Source: JABHIB01 sp964497715 (GTDB taxonomy: Archaea; Nanobdellota; Nanobdellia; SCGC-AAA011-G17; PNOQ01). From it: a stretch of 25,990 nucleotides of DNA. Made by a program: the position numbers and the translations under genes. The DNA is taken from positions 1 to 25,990 of the forward strand of contig CAZCDH010000008.1 of the NCBI GenBank assembly GCA_964497715.1, read 5' to 3'. This document shows, piece by piece, positions 7,113 through 12,842 of this stretch; positions within the stretch are counted from its first letter, which is position 1, and each line of letters starts with the position of its first letter. The notes beneath the pieces are model-generated. The model did not search any database and had not been told where the DNA came from. It saw only the letters and a list, made by a program, of their open reading frames with translations.

Positions 7113-8219
7113 TTGGAAGAATCATATGCACAAAACGTGGAATTAAGTGAAAAAGGTATCGAGAAGTTCGCCAGTATAGATGAAGAATTGGAAGGACTTC
7201 TTGCAAAACAGAGGGCAAAGATTAAAGTTATTGGAGCTGGCGGTGCTGGAAACAATACTATCAATAGACTAACAGAGGTAGGTATTTCTGGAGCAGAATC
7301 AATAGCAATTAATACTGATGCTCAAGATTTATTATATACTAATGCTAATCATAAGATTTTAATTGGTAGAGATCTGACAGGTGGACTAGGTGCTGGAAGC
7401 GTGCCACAAGTTGGAGAAGAAGCTGCACGAGAGAGTGAACAAGAACTTAGAGAAGTTCTGAAAGGCGCTGACATGATATTCATAACATGCGGACTTGGTG
7501 GAGGAACAGGAACAGGAAGTGCACCAGTCATCGCAGATATAGCTAAAAAGTTAGGAATTCTTACTGTAGGAATTGTTACACTTCCATTTCACATGGAAGG
7601 ACAGAGAAGATATGAGAATGCACTATTTGGTCTAGAAAAATTAGAAACAATAGTTGATACACTTATAGTTATACCTAATGATAAATTACTTGAGCTGGCA
7701 CCAGACTTGCCACTTCAAACAGCATTCAAAGTTTCTGATGAGATTTTGGTAAACTCTGCTAAAGGTATTGCAGAACTTATCACTAAACCTGGTTTAGTTA
7801 ATCTTGATTTTGCTGATGTTAGGACCGTTATGGGGAAAGGAGGAGTTGCTATGATTGGTGTCGGAGAGTCCGATAGCGAAAATAGAGCTGTTGAAGCTGT
7901 AGATAAAGCAATCAACAACCCATTACTTGATGTTGAGATAGGTGGAGCTAATGGTGCCTTGATAAATATCAGAGGTGGAACAGATGTTACACTTGATGAA
8001 TGTAAAAAGGTTGTAGAAGCAGTTGCTGATAAATTGGATGAGGAAGATGCTAGAATAATTTGGGGAGCACAAACTTCAGAAGATTTAGAAAAAACTCTAA
8101 GTGTTATGTTGATTGTTACAGGAGTTAGAAGTCCTCAGATCTTTGGACCTTCTGATAAAAACAGTCCAGCAAAGCGAAAAGAGATAGAAAATGAACTCGG
8201 TATTGAGTTTATAGACTAA
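7113..8219 (+). CDS. ftsZ: Cell division protein FtsZ
   Basis: A 368-residue tubulin-like GTPase that polymerises into the division ring. Residues 41-47 (GAGGAGN) begin the nucleotide-binding Rossmann fold. The tubulin signature GGGTGTGSAP is at 129-138, NSAKGIAELI and the synergy loop NLDFADVRTVM lie further on, and the second domain follows. The N-terminal extension of about 35 residues is acidic. The C-terminus ends with SPAKRKEIENELGIEFID, a basic then acidic tail that may contact SepF, encoded 2.9 kb downstream. Translation starts at TTG, fixed by a strong upstream GAGGGG. FtsZ-SecE-Spt5-L11 order is a known archaeal arrangement. Confidence 0.97.
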   Translation: MEESYAQNVELSEKGIEKFASIDEELEGLLAKQRAKIKVIGAGGAGNNTINRLTEVGISGAESIAINTDAQDLLYTNANHKILIGRDLTGGLGAGSVPQVGEEAARESEQELREVLKGADMIFITCGLGGGTGTGSAPVIADIAKKLGILTVGIVTLPFHMEGQRRYENALFGLEKLETIVDTLIVIPNDKLLELAPDLPLQTAFKVSDEILVNSAKGIAELITKPGLVNLDFADVRTVMGKGGVAMIGVGESDSENRAVEAVDKAINNPLLDVEIGGANGALINIRGGTDVTLDECKKVVEAVADKLDEEDARIIWGAQTSEDLEKTLSVMLIVTGVRSPQIFGPSDKNSPAKRKEIENELGIEFID

Positions 8220-8231
8220 ATCTTGAGAAAC

Positions 8232-8241
8232 CTTTATATAT
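8232..8241 (+). promoter_or_regulatory. TATA box before the two-TM protein gene
   Basis: CTTTATATAT is followed by T-rich leader sequence and GAGAGG at 8273-8278, upstream of the ATG at 8289. A leader of about 30 nt is predicted. Confidence 0.55.
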
Positions 8242-8288
8242 TTCTTTTTTAATTTATTATTTTAATTACTAAGAGAGGTTTTTAAAAT

Positions 8289-8567
8289 ATGAAAAATAAA
8301 CTCAATCCACTGGTTGTAGTTCTGTCCGCCCTACTTATTTTTGTTTGGGTTGGTGTGTTCTCATATACACTAAGTGTTGGAACTACAGGACATGTAGTTC
8401 ATGACGTAGGCGAAGTAGAAGAGATTAATGAAATTGTTGAAGAGATTATTGAAGCTCCAGAACCTATGTTGGGTCCTGAAAGTTCAATCCCTAATTTGAT
8501 TAGCATATTCATGGTTTTGACATTGTTTTTGGTAGTATTTCTGTATTTTTCTAAAAATGGGAGATAG
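8289..8567 (+). CDS. Two-TM membrane protein of unknown function between ftsZ and secE
   Basis: A 92-residue protein with two hydrophobic segments, residues about 8-28 and 68-86. They are separated by an acidic loop (EVEEINEIVEEIIEAPEPM). The TTGHVV sequence right after the first segment recalls a short motif I remember following signal or anchor helices in many DPANN exported proteins; that comparison is from memory and not proven here. The loop would be outside if both ends are cytoplasmic, which the basic ends (MKNK and SKNGR) support. It has its own TATA box. No match to a known Sec or division subunit is recognised. Confidence 0.7.
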   Translation: MKNKLNPLVVVLSALLIFVWVGVFSYTLSVGTTGHVVHDVGEVEEINEIVEEIIEAPEPMLGPESSIPNLISIFMVLTLFLVVFLYFSKNGR

Positions 8568-8570
8568 AAA

Positions 8571-8582
8571 CCTTTAAAAACC
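8571..8582 (+). promoter_or_regulatory. TATA box of the secE-spt5-uL11 unit
   Basis: CCTTTAAAAACC overlaps the area just after the preceding stop codon. The predicted transcription start near 8603 gives a leader of about 25 nt before secE at 8628. Confidence 0.45.
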
Positions 8583-8627
8583 AGGACACTCCACCAGATA
8601 TCAATTCTTTGATTATTAAAAGACAAG

Positions 8628-8831
8628 ATGGAACACGAACAAATTAAGGAAAAAGGGAATGTATTATCTAGATTAAAAAGATTTATATTCCAATGTAAAA
8701 GAGTATTTAAGATAACCAAAAAACCTTCAAATGACGAATATAAAGTAATTGTCAAAGTTACTGGAATCGGAATCTTGATTATAGGAGCAATCGGATTCCT
8801 AATACATTTGATTTGGAAAATAGTAGATTAA
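8628..8831 (+). CDS. secE: Protein translocase subunit SecE (Sec61 gamma)
   Basis: A 67-residue single-span subunit of the SecYEG translocon. An amphipathic N-terminal part (RLKRFIFQCKRVFKITKKPS) lies along the membrane, followed by NDEYKVIVKVTGIG and one C-terminal transmembrane helix (residues about 46-65). Both size and the KKPSNDEY junction are typical of archaeal SecE. It is followed after 2 bp by spt5, the usual archaeal secE-spt5-L11 order, which supports the identification. Confidence 0.93.
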   Translation: MEHEQIKEKGNVLSRLKRFIFQCKRVFKITKKPSNDEYKVIVKVTGIGILIIGAIGFLIHLIWKIVD

Positions 8832-8833
8832 AA

Positions 8834-9298
8834 ATGGAAGAAAAAAATTTAATATTTGCATTAAAAGTAACAGCGAATAGGGAAGATCAAGTTCTTGATT
8901 TCGTTTCAGAGAATGTTATGAAAAAAGGACTGAATGTTTATAGTATTATTAGGCCACACGGCCTTAGAGGTTATATTTTTATCGAGGCAGATTCATATGA
9001 TAGTGCTGAAGCCTCTTACCAAGGAGTTCCTTATGCTAAAGGTTTACTTCGTAAATCTATAAGTTACTCAGAAATAGAGCATATGTTAGAGCATGTTAAG
9101 GCTCAGATTAATGTTAAAGTTGGAGATGTGGTCGAGATTATATCCGGTCCATTCAAAGGAGAGCAAGCAAAAATTAATAGAATAGATAAGGCTAAAGAAG
9201 AAGTAATAGTTGAACTTTTTGAAGCGGCAGTACCTATACCAATTACAGTAAATCTTGACTCTGTAAAAACAATAAGAAGAGAAGGTGATGAGGAATAA
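8834..9298 (+). CDS. spt5: Transcription elongation factor Spt5 (NusG-like)
   Basis: A 154-residue factor that binds the RNA polymerase clamp and promotes processivity. The NGN domain covers residues about 3-85 (FALKVTANREDQVLDF, GLRGYIFIEADS, VPYAKGLLRKSISYSE). The KOW domain follows (VKVGDVVEIISGPFKGEQAKI). It works with the zinc ribbon protein Spt4, not encoded here. I start it at the ATG at 8834, directly after the secE stop. A TTG seven codons upstream would overlap secE and add non-conserved residues. Confidence 0.95.
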   Translation: MEEKNLIFALKVTANREDQVLDFVSENVMKKGLNVYSIIRPHGLRGYIFIEADSYDSAEASYQGVPYAKGLLRKSISYSEIEHMLEHVKAQINVKVGDVVEIISGPFKGEQAKINRIDKAKEEVIVELFEAAVPIPITVNLDSVKTIRREGDEE

Positions 9299-9302
9299 TA
9301 AA

Positions 9303-10004
9303 ATGGCTAAAGAAACAGTAGATATTATAATTGAAGGTGGGAAGGCTAGTCCTGGTCCACAGATGGGTCAAGCATTTGGACCTTTGGGTGTAAATATCCA
9401 AGACATATTGGCAGAGATAAACAAAAGAACTGCAGATTTTGCAGGAATGAAAGTTCCAGTTAGTGTATCTGTTGATACTACTACTAAAGAATTTGAATTA
9501 GAAGTTGGTACACCTCCTGTTTCTGAGCTAATCAAAAAAGAACTTGTTATTCAAAAAGGATCTGGAGAATCGCACATGAATAAAGTGGGTAATCTTGCGA
9601 TCGAACAAGCAATCAAAATATCTAGAATGAAAAAGGATTCTTTAATTGTTAATACTCTCAAAGCAGGAGTTAAATCTGTTGTTGGAAGTTGTATTACAAT
9701 GGGTGTCCTTGTTGAAGGAAAATCTCCTCGTGATGTTGAGCAAGAAATTGATCAGGGTGTTTATGATAGTGAAATAAACTCTGAAAAAACTGATGTTAGT
9801 GACGAGAAGAGAGAAAAATTAAAATCCCAATTAAACGTTATTAAAGAAGAGTTAGATAAAGAAAAAGCAGCTCTTGAAAAAGCATCTAAAGAAAAGAAGG
9901 CTGAAGAAGAGAAAGAAGAGGAAGAATCTAGCGAAGGCGAAGAAAAATCTGGTGAAGAAGGAAAGCCAGAGGAAAAGAAAGAAGAGCCTACGGAGAAAAA
10001 ATAA
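9303..10004 (+). CDS. rpl11: Ribosomal protein uL11 with a long charged C-terminal tail
   Basis: A 233-residue protein. The first 160 residues are a standard archaeal uL11: the N-terminal domain with GGKASPGPQMGQAFGPLGVN, and the rRNA-binding C-terminal domain ending in GSCITMGVLVEGKSPRDVEQEI. It forms the base of the GTPase-associated centre. About 70 further residues follow, nearly all Lys/Glu (KEKKAEEEKEEEESSEGEEK onward), which is unusual because archaeal uL11 normally ends soon after residue 160. The tail is predicted to be coiled-coil then disordered. The ATG at 9303, 4 bp after the spt5 stop, gives the conserved MAKETVDIIIEGG start. The usual downstream uL1, uL10 and P1 genes are absent. 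Confidence 0.95.
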   Translation: MAKETVDIIIEGGKASPGPQMGQAFGPLGVNIQDILAEINKRTADFAGMKVPVSVSVDTTTKEFELEVGTPPVSELIKKELVIQKGSGESHMNKVGNLAIEQAIKISRMKKDSLIVNTLKAGVKSVVGSCITMGVLVEGKSPRDVEQEIDQGVYDSEINSEKTDVSDEKREKLKSQLNVIKEELDKEKAALEKASKEKKAEEEKEEEESSEGEEKSGEEGKPEEKKEEPTEKK

Positions 10005-10020
10005 CTCTCTAATCAAAAGA

Positions 10021-10028
10021 TTTAAATA
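10021..10028 (+). promoter_or_regulatory. TATA box of tRNA-Pro
   Basis: TTTAAATA is centred 28 nt before the first base of the tRNA, so transcription should start at or next to the mature 5' end. Confidence 0.6.
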
Positions 10029-10052
10029 ACTAAAAGGCAGCCCTGAACTCAT

Positions 10053-10125
10053 GGGGCTATGGGGTAACTTGGCTAGCCTTCCGGCTTTGGGAGCCGGTGA
10101 TCTCGGTTCAAATCCGAGTAGCCCC
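10053..10125 (+). tRNA. tRNA-Pro (anticodon TGG)
   Basis: A full cloverleaf. The acceptor stem GGGGCTA pairs perfectly with TAGCCCC (10119-10125). The D arm GGGT/GCCT includes two G-U pairs. The anticodon stem CCGGC/GCCGG (10081-10085 with 10093-10097) encloses loop TTTGGGA, with anticodon TGG at 10088-10090. The T arm CTCGG/CCGAG (10102-10118) has loop TTCAAAT. The discriminator base is A10126, and CCA is not encoded. There is no intron. The eL43 start codon lies only 20 nt downstream, with no room for a separate promoter, so the tRNA is probably the first gene of an mRNA-containing transcript. Confidence 0.97.
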
Positions 10126-10145
10126 ATTTTAAAGATTAAAGAAAC

Positions 10146-10367
10146 ATGGCAAAAACAAAAAATAAAGGCGAAGGTGGAAAAAGGTTCGGACCAAGATATG
10201 GTGCACCTATTAGACAGAAGATTTCTAAAGTAGAAAAGAAACAAAAAGCTCTGTATAAATGCCCACTATGTCATCAAAGAAAAGTAAAAAGAGTCTCTAT
10301 AGGAATATGGAGCTGTAAAAAATGCGACACTAAATTTGCTGGAGGAGCATATTCATTTAAAGAATAA
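10146..10367 (+). CDS. rpl37ae: Ribosomal protein eL43 (L37Ae)
   Basis: A 73-residue zinc-ribbon ribosomal protein. The N-terminus MAKTKNKGEGGKRFGPRYGA is typical, followed by RRK-like basic sequence and two Cys pairs, C39-P-L-C42 and C57-K-K-C60, forming the zinc site. The C-terminus KFAGGAYSFKE is conserved. It lies 20 bp after tRNA-Pro and 1 bp before rpoP. The order eL43-rpoP-(pcc1)-prefoldin beta is common in Euryarchaeota; pcc1 is missing here. Confidence 0.95.
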   Translation: MAKTKNKGEGGKRFGPRYGAPIRQKISKVEKKQKALYKCPLCHQRKVKRVSIGIWSCKKCDTKFAGGAYSFKE

Positions 10368-10368
10368 A

Positions 10369-10506
10369 ATGGTAGTATACAAATGTTTTAATTGTTCAAA
10401 AGTTGTAAGTGAAGATTATGTTAGAAGAAGAGTTAGATGCCCTTATTGTGGATCTAAAATAATTTACAAACCTAGAGTAATTAACTCAAAAATAAAGGCA
10501 GAATAA
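10369..10506 (+). CDS. rpoP: RNA polymerase subunit P (Rpb12-like)
   Basis: A 45-residue gene starting 1 bp after the eL43 stop and ending 1 bp before prefoldin beta. It begins MVVYKCFNCSKVV and has a zinc ribbon made of C6-x2-C9 and C24-x2-C27 (RCPYCGSKIIYKPR). This matches archaeal RpoP/eukaryotic Rpb12, which sits at the Rpo3-Rpo10 assembly platform of RNA polymerase. Length is normal for archaea. The tight spacing shows one operon. Confidence 0.93.
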   Translation: MVVYKCFNCSKVVSEDYVRRRVRCPYCGSKIIYKPRVINSKIKAE

Positions 10507-10507
10507 A

Positions 10508-10843
10508 ATGGAAATGGATAAAGAAACACAGATGGAAATAGGAAAGCTTCAAATGATTGAGCAAAAAATGCAATCAATAATTATGCAAAAACAAAATTTT
10601 CAAAGCAATATGTTAGAAGTAGAAAATGCAATCATTGAATTGAAAAATACTGAAACTGCTTACAAAATAGTGGGAAATATTATGGTCTCATCAACTAAAG
10701 ATGATCTTAATGCTGAGTTAAAAGAAAAAAAAGAACTGTTTGAAGAAAGAATAAAAACATTAGAAAAACAGGAAAACAAGCTAAAAGAAGATTCTAAAGT
10801 TATTAGAGAAAAATTGGAGAAACTTTCCCCAAAAAATGAATGA
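10508..10843 (+). CDS. pfdB: Prefoldin subunit beta
   Basis: A 111-residue coiled-coil chaperone subunit. Two long heptad-rich helices flank a central segment, TETAYKIVGNIMVSSTKDD, which forms the beta-hairpins of the hexamer base. This AYKIVG region is the family hallmark. The protein would assemble with prefoldin alpha, not in the window, and hand unfolded proteins to the thermosome. Its 3' end overlaps the start of the UPF0147 gene by 8 bp. Confidence 0.93.
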   Translation: MEMDKETQMEIGKLQMIEQKMQSIIMQKQNFQSNMLEVENAIIELKNTETAYKIVGNIMVSSTKDDLNAELKEKKELFEERIKTLEKQENKLKEDSKVIREKLEKLSPKNE

Positions 10844-11084
10844 AGTTATTGATATAATCGATAGATTAGGTTCCCTTGAGCGAGAAGACGGAGTTCCGCG
10901 AAATATGAGGGAAAAAATTAGGATTGCTTGTAAAGCACTTTCTGAAGAAGAGACAAGTTTAGCAATTCGAATAAATAGGTCTCTTCAAGAACTTGATGAC
11001 GTATCGACAGATATGAATACTCCTTCTGATATTAAAACAATTCTTTGGTCAATAACTAGCGAATTAGAGTGCATTAAACAATAG
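10836..11084 (+). CDS. UPF0147 family protein
   Basis: An 82-residue all-helical protein of the archaea-specific UPF0147 family, recognised by DGVPRNMREKIRIACKALSEEE and the later VSTDMNTPSDIKTILWSITSELE. The function is unknown. In many archaea it lies next to prefoldin beta, as here, suggesting a link to protein folding or ribosome assembly, but this rests on gene order only. Its start overlaps the prefoldin beta gene by 8 bp, implying translational coupling. Confidence 0.88.
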   Translation: MNEVIDIIDRLGSLEREDGVPRNMREKIRIACKALSEEETSLAIRINRSLQELDDVSTDMNTPSDIKTILWSITSELECIKQ

Positions 11085-11087
11085 AAA

Positions 11088-11099
11088 TATTTATATATT
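11088..11099 (+). promoter_or_regulatory. TATA box of sepF
   Basis: TATTTATATATT predicts transcription start near 11120, just ahead of GGAG at 11125-11128. GGAG is spaced 6 nt from the sepF ATG at 11135. The result is a short leader with a Shine-Dalgarno site. Confidence 0.6.
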
Positions 11100-11134
11100 T
11101 AGCGTCATTACTCCAATCATAAAAGGAGAATAAA

Positions 11135-11533
11135 ATGGCAAAACTTTTTTCAAAATTTAAAGATAAATTTATGAGCGAATATGAAGATACAGATTTCCCA
11201 GAGGAATTTGCTGAAGACTATGTTGAATTGGATTCTAAAGGTGATACACCTAAAGCAAAAATTATTGTAAGACCTTTTGTAATTGATGATTTCGCTGATG
11301 TTAAACCTGCATTAGATGCTCTGAGAGAGGGTTACACTATCGCTTTAATAAATATAAAACCTTTGAAAGATAAAGATGTTGTTGAGTTGAAAAGAGCTGT
11401 AAATAAGCTTAAAAAAACCTGTGATGCAATAGATGGAGACATAGCTGGATTCGGAGAGGATTGGATTGTAGCTACACCTGGATTTGCAGGAGTTCATAGG
11501 GAAAACAAAGAAATCGGCAATATTGAAGAATAA
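11135..11533 (+). CDS. sepF: SepF-like cell division protein, FtsZ membrane anchor
   Basis: A 132-residue protein. The first 13 residues (MAKLFSKFKDKFM) form an amphipathic basic helix, the membrane-targeting sequence of SepF. An acidic linker (EYEDTDFPEEFAEDYVEL) follows, then the SepF core from about residue 40: KAKIIVRPFVIDDFADVKPA, ALINIKPLKDKDVVELKRAVNKLK, AIDGDIAGFGEDWIVATPGF. Archaeal SepF dimers bind the FtsZ tail and anchor the ring. FtsZ is encoded upstream in the same cluster. It has its own TATA box and a Shine-Dalgarno site, and a T-rich stretch follows its stop. Confidence 0.93.
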   Translation: MAKLFSKFKDKFMSEYEDTDFPEEFAEDYVELDSKGDTPKAKIIVRPFVIDDFADVKPALDALREGYTIALINIKPLKDKDVVELKRAVNKLKKTCDAIDGDIAGFGEDWIVATPGFAGVHRENKEIGNIEE

Positions 11534-11536
11534 TAA

Positions 11537-11567
11537 TTTCTTTTCTTTTTTTTAATTTTTTTATTAT
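11537..11567 (+). terminator. T-rich archaeal terminator after sepF
   Basis: Several runs of 4-8 T separated by single C or AA follow the sepF stop, without a stem. Archaeal RNA polymerase stops efficiently at such T-runs, and the next gene has its own TATA box. Confidence 0.55.
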
Positions 11568-11601
11568 ATAGAGAGTGAACTACTTTTTTAACTTAGATAA
11601 A

Positions 11602-11612
11602 TTTATAAATAT
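11602..11612 (+). promoter_or_regulatory. TATA box deciding the start of the ZPR1 gene
   Basis: TTTATAAATAT is centred about 28 nt before the ATG at 11635, so the mRNA should begin at or next to that ATG. The in-frame GTG at 11575 lies upstream of the promoter and is excluded. Confidence 0.6.
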
Positions 11613-11634
11613 ATTACTTGAAGAGAATATTAAT

Positions 11635-12159
11635 ATGGAAGAACTAAAAAATCAACCTTGTCCAATATGTGGGAAAAAAACACTTACCTTGAGACAAGAA
11701 GACTATAATATTCCTAATTTTGGAGAAGCACTTTTGTTTTCAATGAGTTGTGAAAGTTGCAACTATTCAAAATCAGATATTGAAACTTTAGAAGTGAAAG
11801 AACCTGCAAAATATACATTCACAATTGAATCCGTAGAGGATTTAAATGTCCAAGTAGTTAAATCCGCTAATGCGACTGTTAAAATCCCTCAAATGAGGAT
11901 GTCTGTTGAACCGGGTAGTAATTCTGAAGGATATGTCTCAAACATAGAAGGAGTTATAACTAGATTTGAGAAAATTATAAAGGATCAGAGAGACACTAGT
12001 GAAGATAAAAGTGTTAGAAAATCAGCTAAAAACTTACTAAAGAAAATTTGGAAAGTTAAAGAAGGAGATGTTAAACTGAAAATTATCATAGATGATCCTA
12101 GCGGTAACTCTGCAATTATTTCTGATAAGGCAATTATTACTAAAACTAAGAAAAAATGA
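11635..12159 (+). CDS. ZPR1-type zinc finger protein
   Basis: A 174-residue protein. An N-terminal zinc finger CPICGKKTLTLRQEDYNIPNFGEALLFSMSC-type segment has Cys pairs CPIC (residues 9-12) and CESC (about 40-43). It is followed by the ZPR1 beta domain: ATVKIPQMRMSVEPGSNSEGYVSNIEGVITRFE. Archaeal ZPR1 proteins carry a single copy of the zinc finger plus this domain. Eukaryotic ZPR1 binds eEF1A, in which it acts as a folding factor, so a link to aEF1A is possible. The final 4 bp (ATGA) overlap the Dph2-like gene, itself concerned with elongation factor 2. The ATG at 11635 is chosen because the TATA box lies 28 nt upstream. Confidence 0.9.
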   Translation: MEELKNQPCPICGKKTLTLRQEDYNIPNFGEALLFSMSCESCNYSKSDIETLEVKEPAKYTFTIESVEDLNVQVVKSANATVKIPQMRMSVEPGSNSEGYVSNIEGVITRFEKIIKDQRDTSEDKSVRKSAKNLLKKIWKVKEGDVKLKIIIDDPSGNSAIISDKAIITKTKKK

Positions 12160-12782
12160 AAACATTGTTTGTTAATGCAAAATATAGTATAGATTCTTTA
12201 AAAGAATTAGATAAGATTAAAATTAAAGAAAAAAGAATTGGCATTGTTGGTACGATTCAAACTATACACTTGCTTGAACAAGTTAAAGACCATCTTGAGA
12301 GTTCTGATCACGAAGTAGATATTGTTGGACAAGTGGTAGGTTGTAATGCTAGCAATATGTTGAAGTTCAAAGATTCTGTAGATGCTTTTTTATTCATTGG
12401 TAGTGGAATGTTTCATTTACTTGAAGTTCTAGATAAGACTAAAATTGCAAAATACTATCAATTTAATCCTACAAGTGAAAGTTTTTCTTCAGTAAGTCTT
12501 GTCGAAATTGAAAAGCTTAAGAAAAAAAGAATGGCAAAATTGGCAAAATTTTACTCTTCAGATAAGATAGGTATCTTAGTGACTACCAAACCCGGCCAGG
12601 AAAACTTGAGAGGTTCATTAAAGTTTGCTAAAAAGTCAAATAAATCTAGTTATATTTTCCTAACTAATGATATTGATACTAATAAACTTGAAGATTTCTC
12701 AAATATTGAATACTGGATAAATAGTGCCTGCCCTAGACTTGAGGAAAAAGGAATTATCAGTTTAAGAGACGTTGATAACTGA
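12156..12782 (+). CDS. Dph2-like diphthamide synthase homologue lacking the first domain
   Basis: A 208-residue protein matching the second and third domains of archaeal Dph2, the radical enzyme that adds the 3-amino-3-carboxypropyl group to a histidine of elongation factor 2. IGIVGTIQTIHLLEQV begins domain 2. GQVVGCNASN supplies C63 (the second cluster cysteine of Dph2), and VDAFLFIGSGMFHLL follows. INSACPRLEEKG supplies C192 (the third). Normal archaeal Dph2 is about 340 residues and has a first domain with the cluster ligand in a YGACD-like motif; this is absent. There is no space for it upstream, because the start codon overlaps the ZPR1 stop by 4 bp. It could be a half-enzyme needing a partner, like one member of the eukaryotic Dph1-Dph2 pair, or a non-catalytic homologue. 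Confidence 0.85.
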   Translation: MKTLFVNAKYSIDSLKELDKIKIKEKRIGIVGTIQTIHLLEQVKDHLESSDHEVDIVGQVVGCNASNMLKFKDSVDAFLFIGSGMFHLLEVLDKTKIAKYYQFNPTSESFSSVSLVEIEKLKKKRMAKLAKFYSSDKIGILVTTKPGQENLRGSLKFAKKSNKSSYIFLTNDIDTNKLEDFSNIEYWINSACPRLEEKGIISLRDVDN

Positions 12783-12808
12783 ATTCTTGTTGAAATTTGC
12801 AACAAAAC

Positions 12809-12818
12809 ATATATAAAA
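12809..12818 (+). promoter_or_regulatory. TATA box of the LPG-synthase-TM-like gene
   Basis: ATATATAAAA is centred about 29 nt before the ATG at 12843. A 6-bp inverted repeat (TTGTTG/CAACAA, 12787-12805) lies directly upstream and could be an operator or the end of the previous transcript. Confidence 0.5.
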
Positions 12819-12842
12819 CAAAAAACTCAAAGAATTGTGTAG

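Noticed and set aside
8399..8755. 118-residue minus-strand ORF across the two-TM protein and SecE
   Set aside because: Antisense to SecE and the two-TM gene, no recognisable domain or promoter.
9285..9302. Upstream in-frame ATG start of uL11
   Set aside because: Would overlap spt5 and add MMRNNK before the conserved MAKETVDIIIEGG start at 9303.
9852..10244. 130-residue minus-strand ORF across the uL11 tail, tRNA-Pro and eL43
   Set aside because: Antisense to three firm features; the Phe/Leu-rich translation is the mirror of Lys/Glu codons.
11575..11634. Upstream GTG start of the ZPR1 gene
   Set aside because: It lies upstream of the TATA box at 11602-11612, so it could not be in the transcript.
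12787..12805. Short inverted repeat TTGTTG/CAACAA before the UPF0104 gene
   Set aside because: Only 6 bp arms in AT-rich sequence; could be chance, so noted but not called as a feature.
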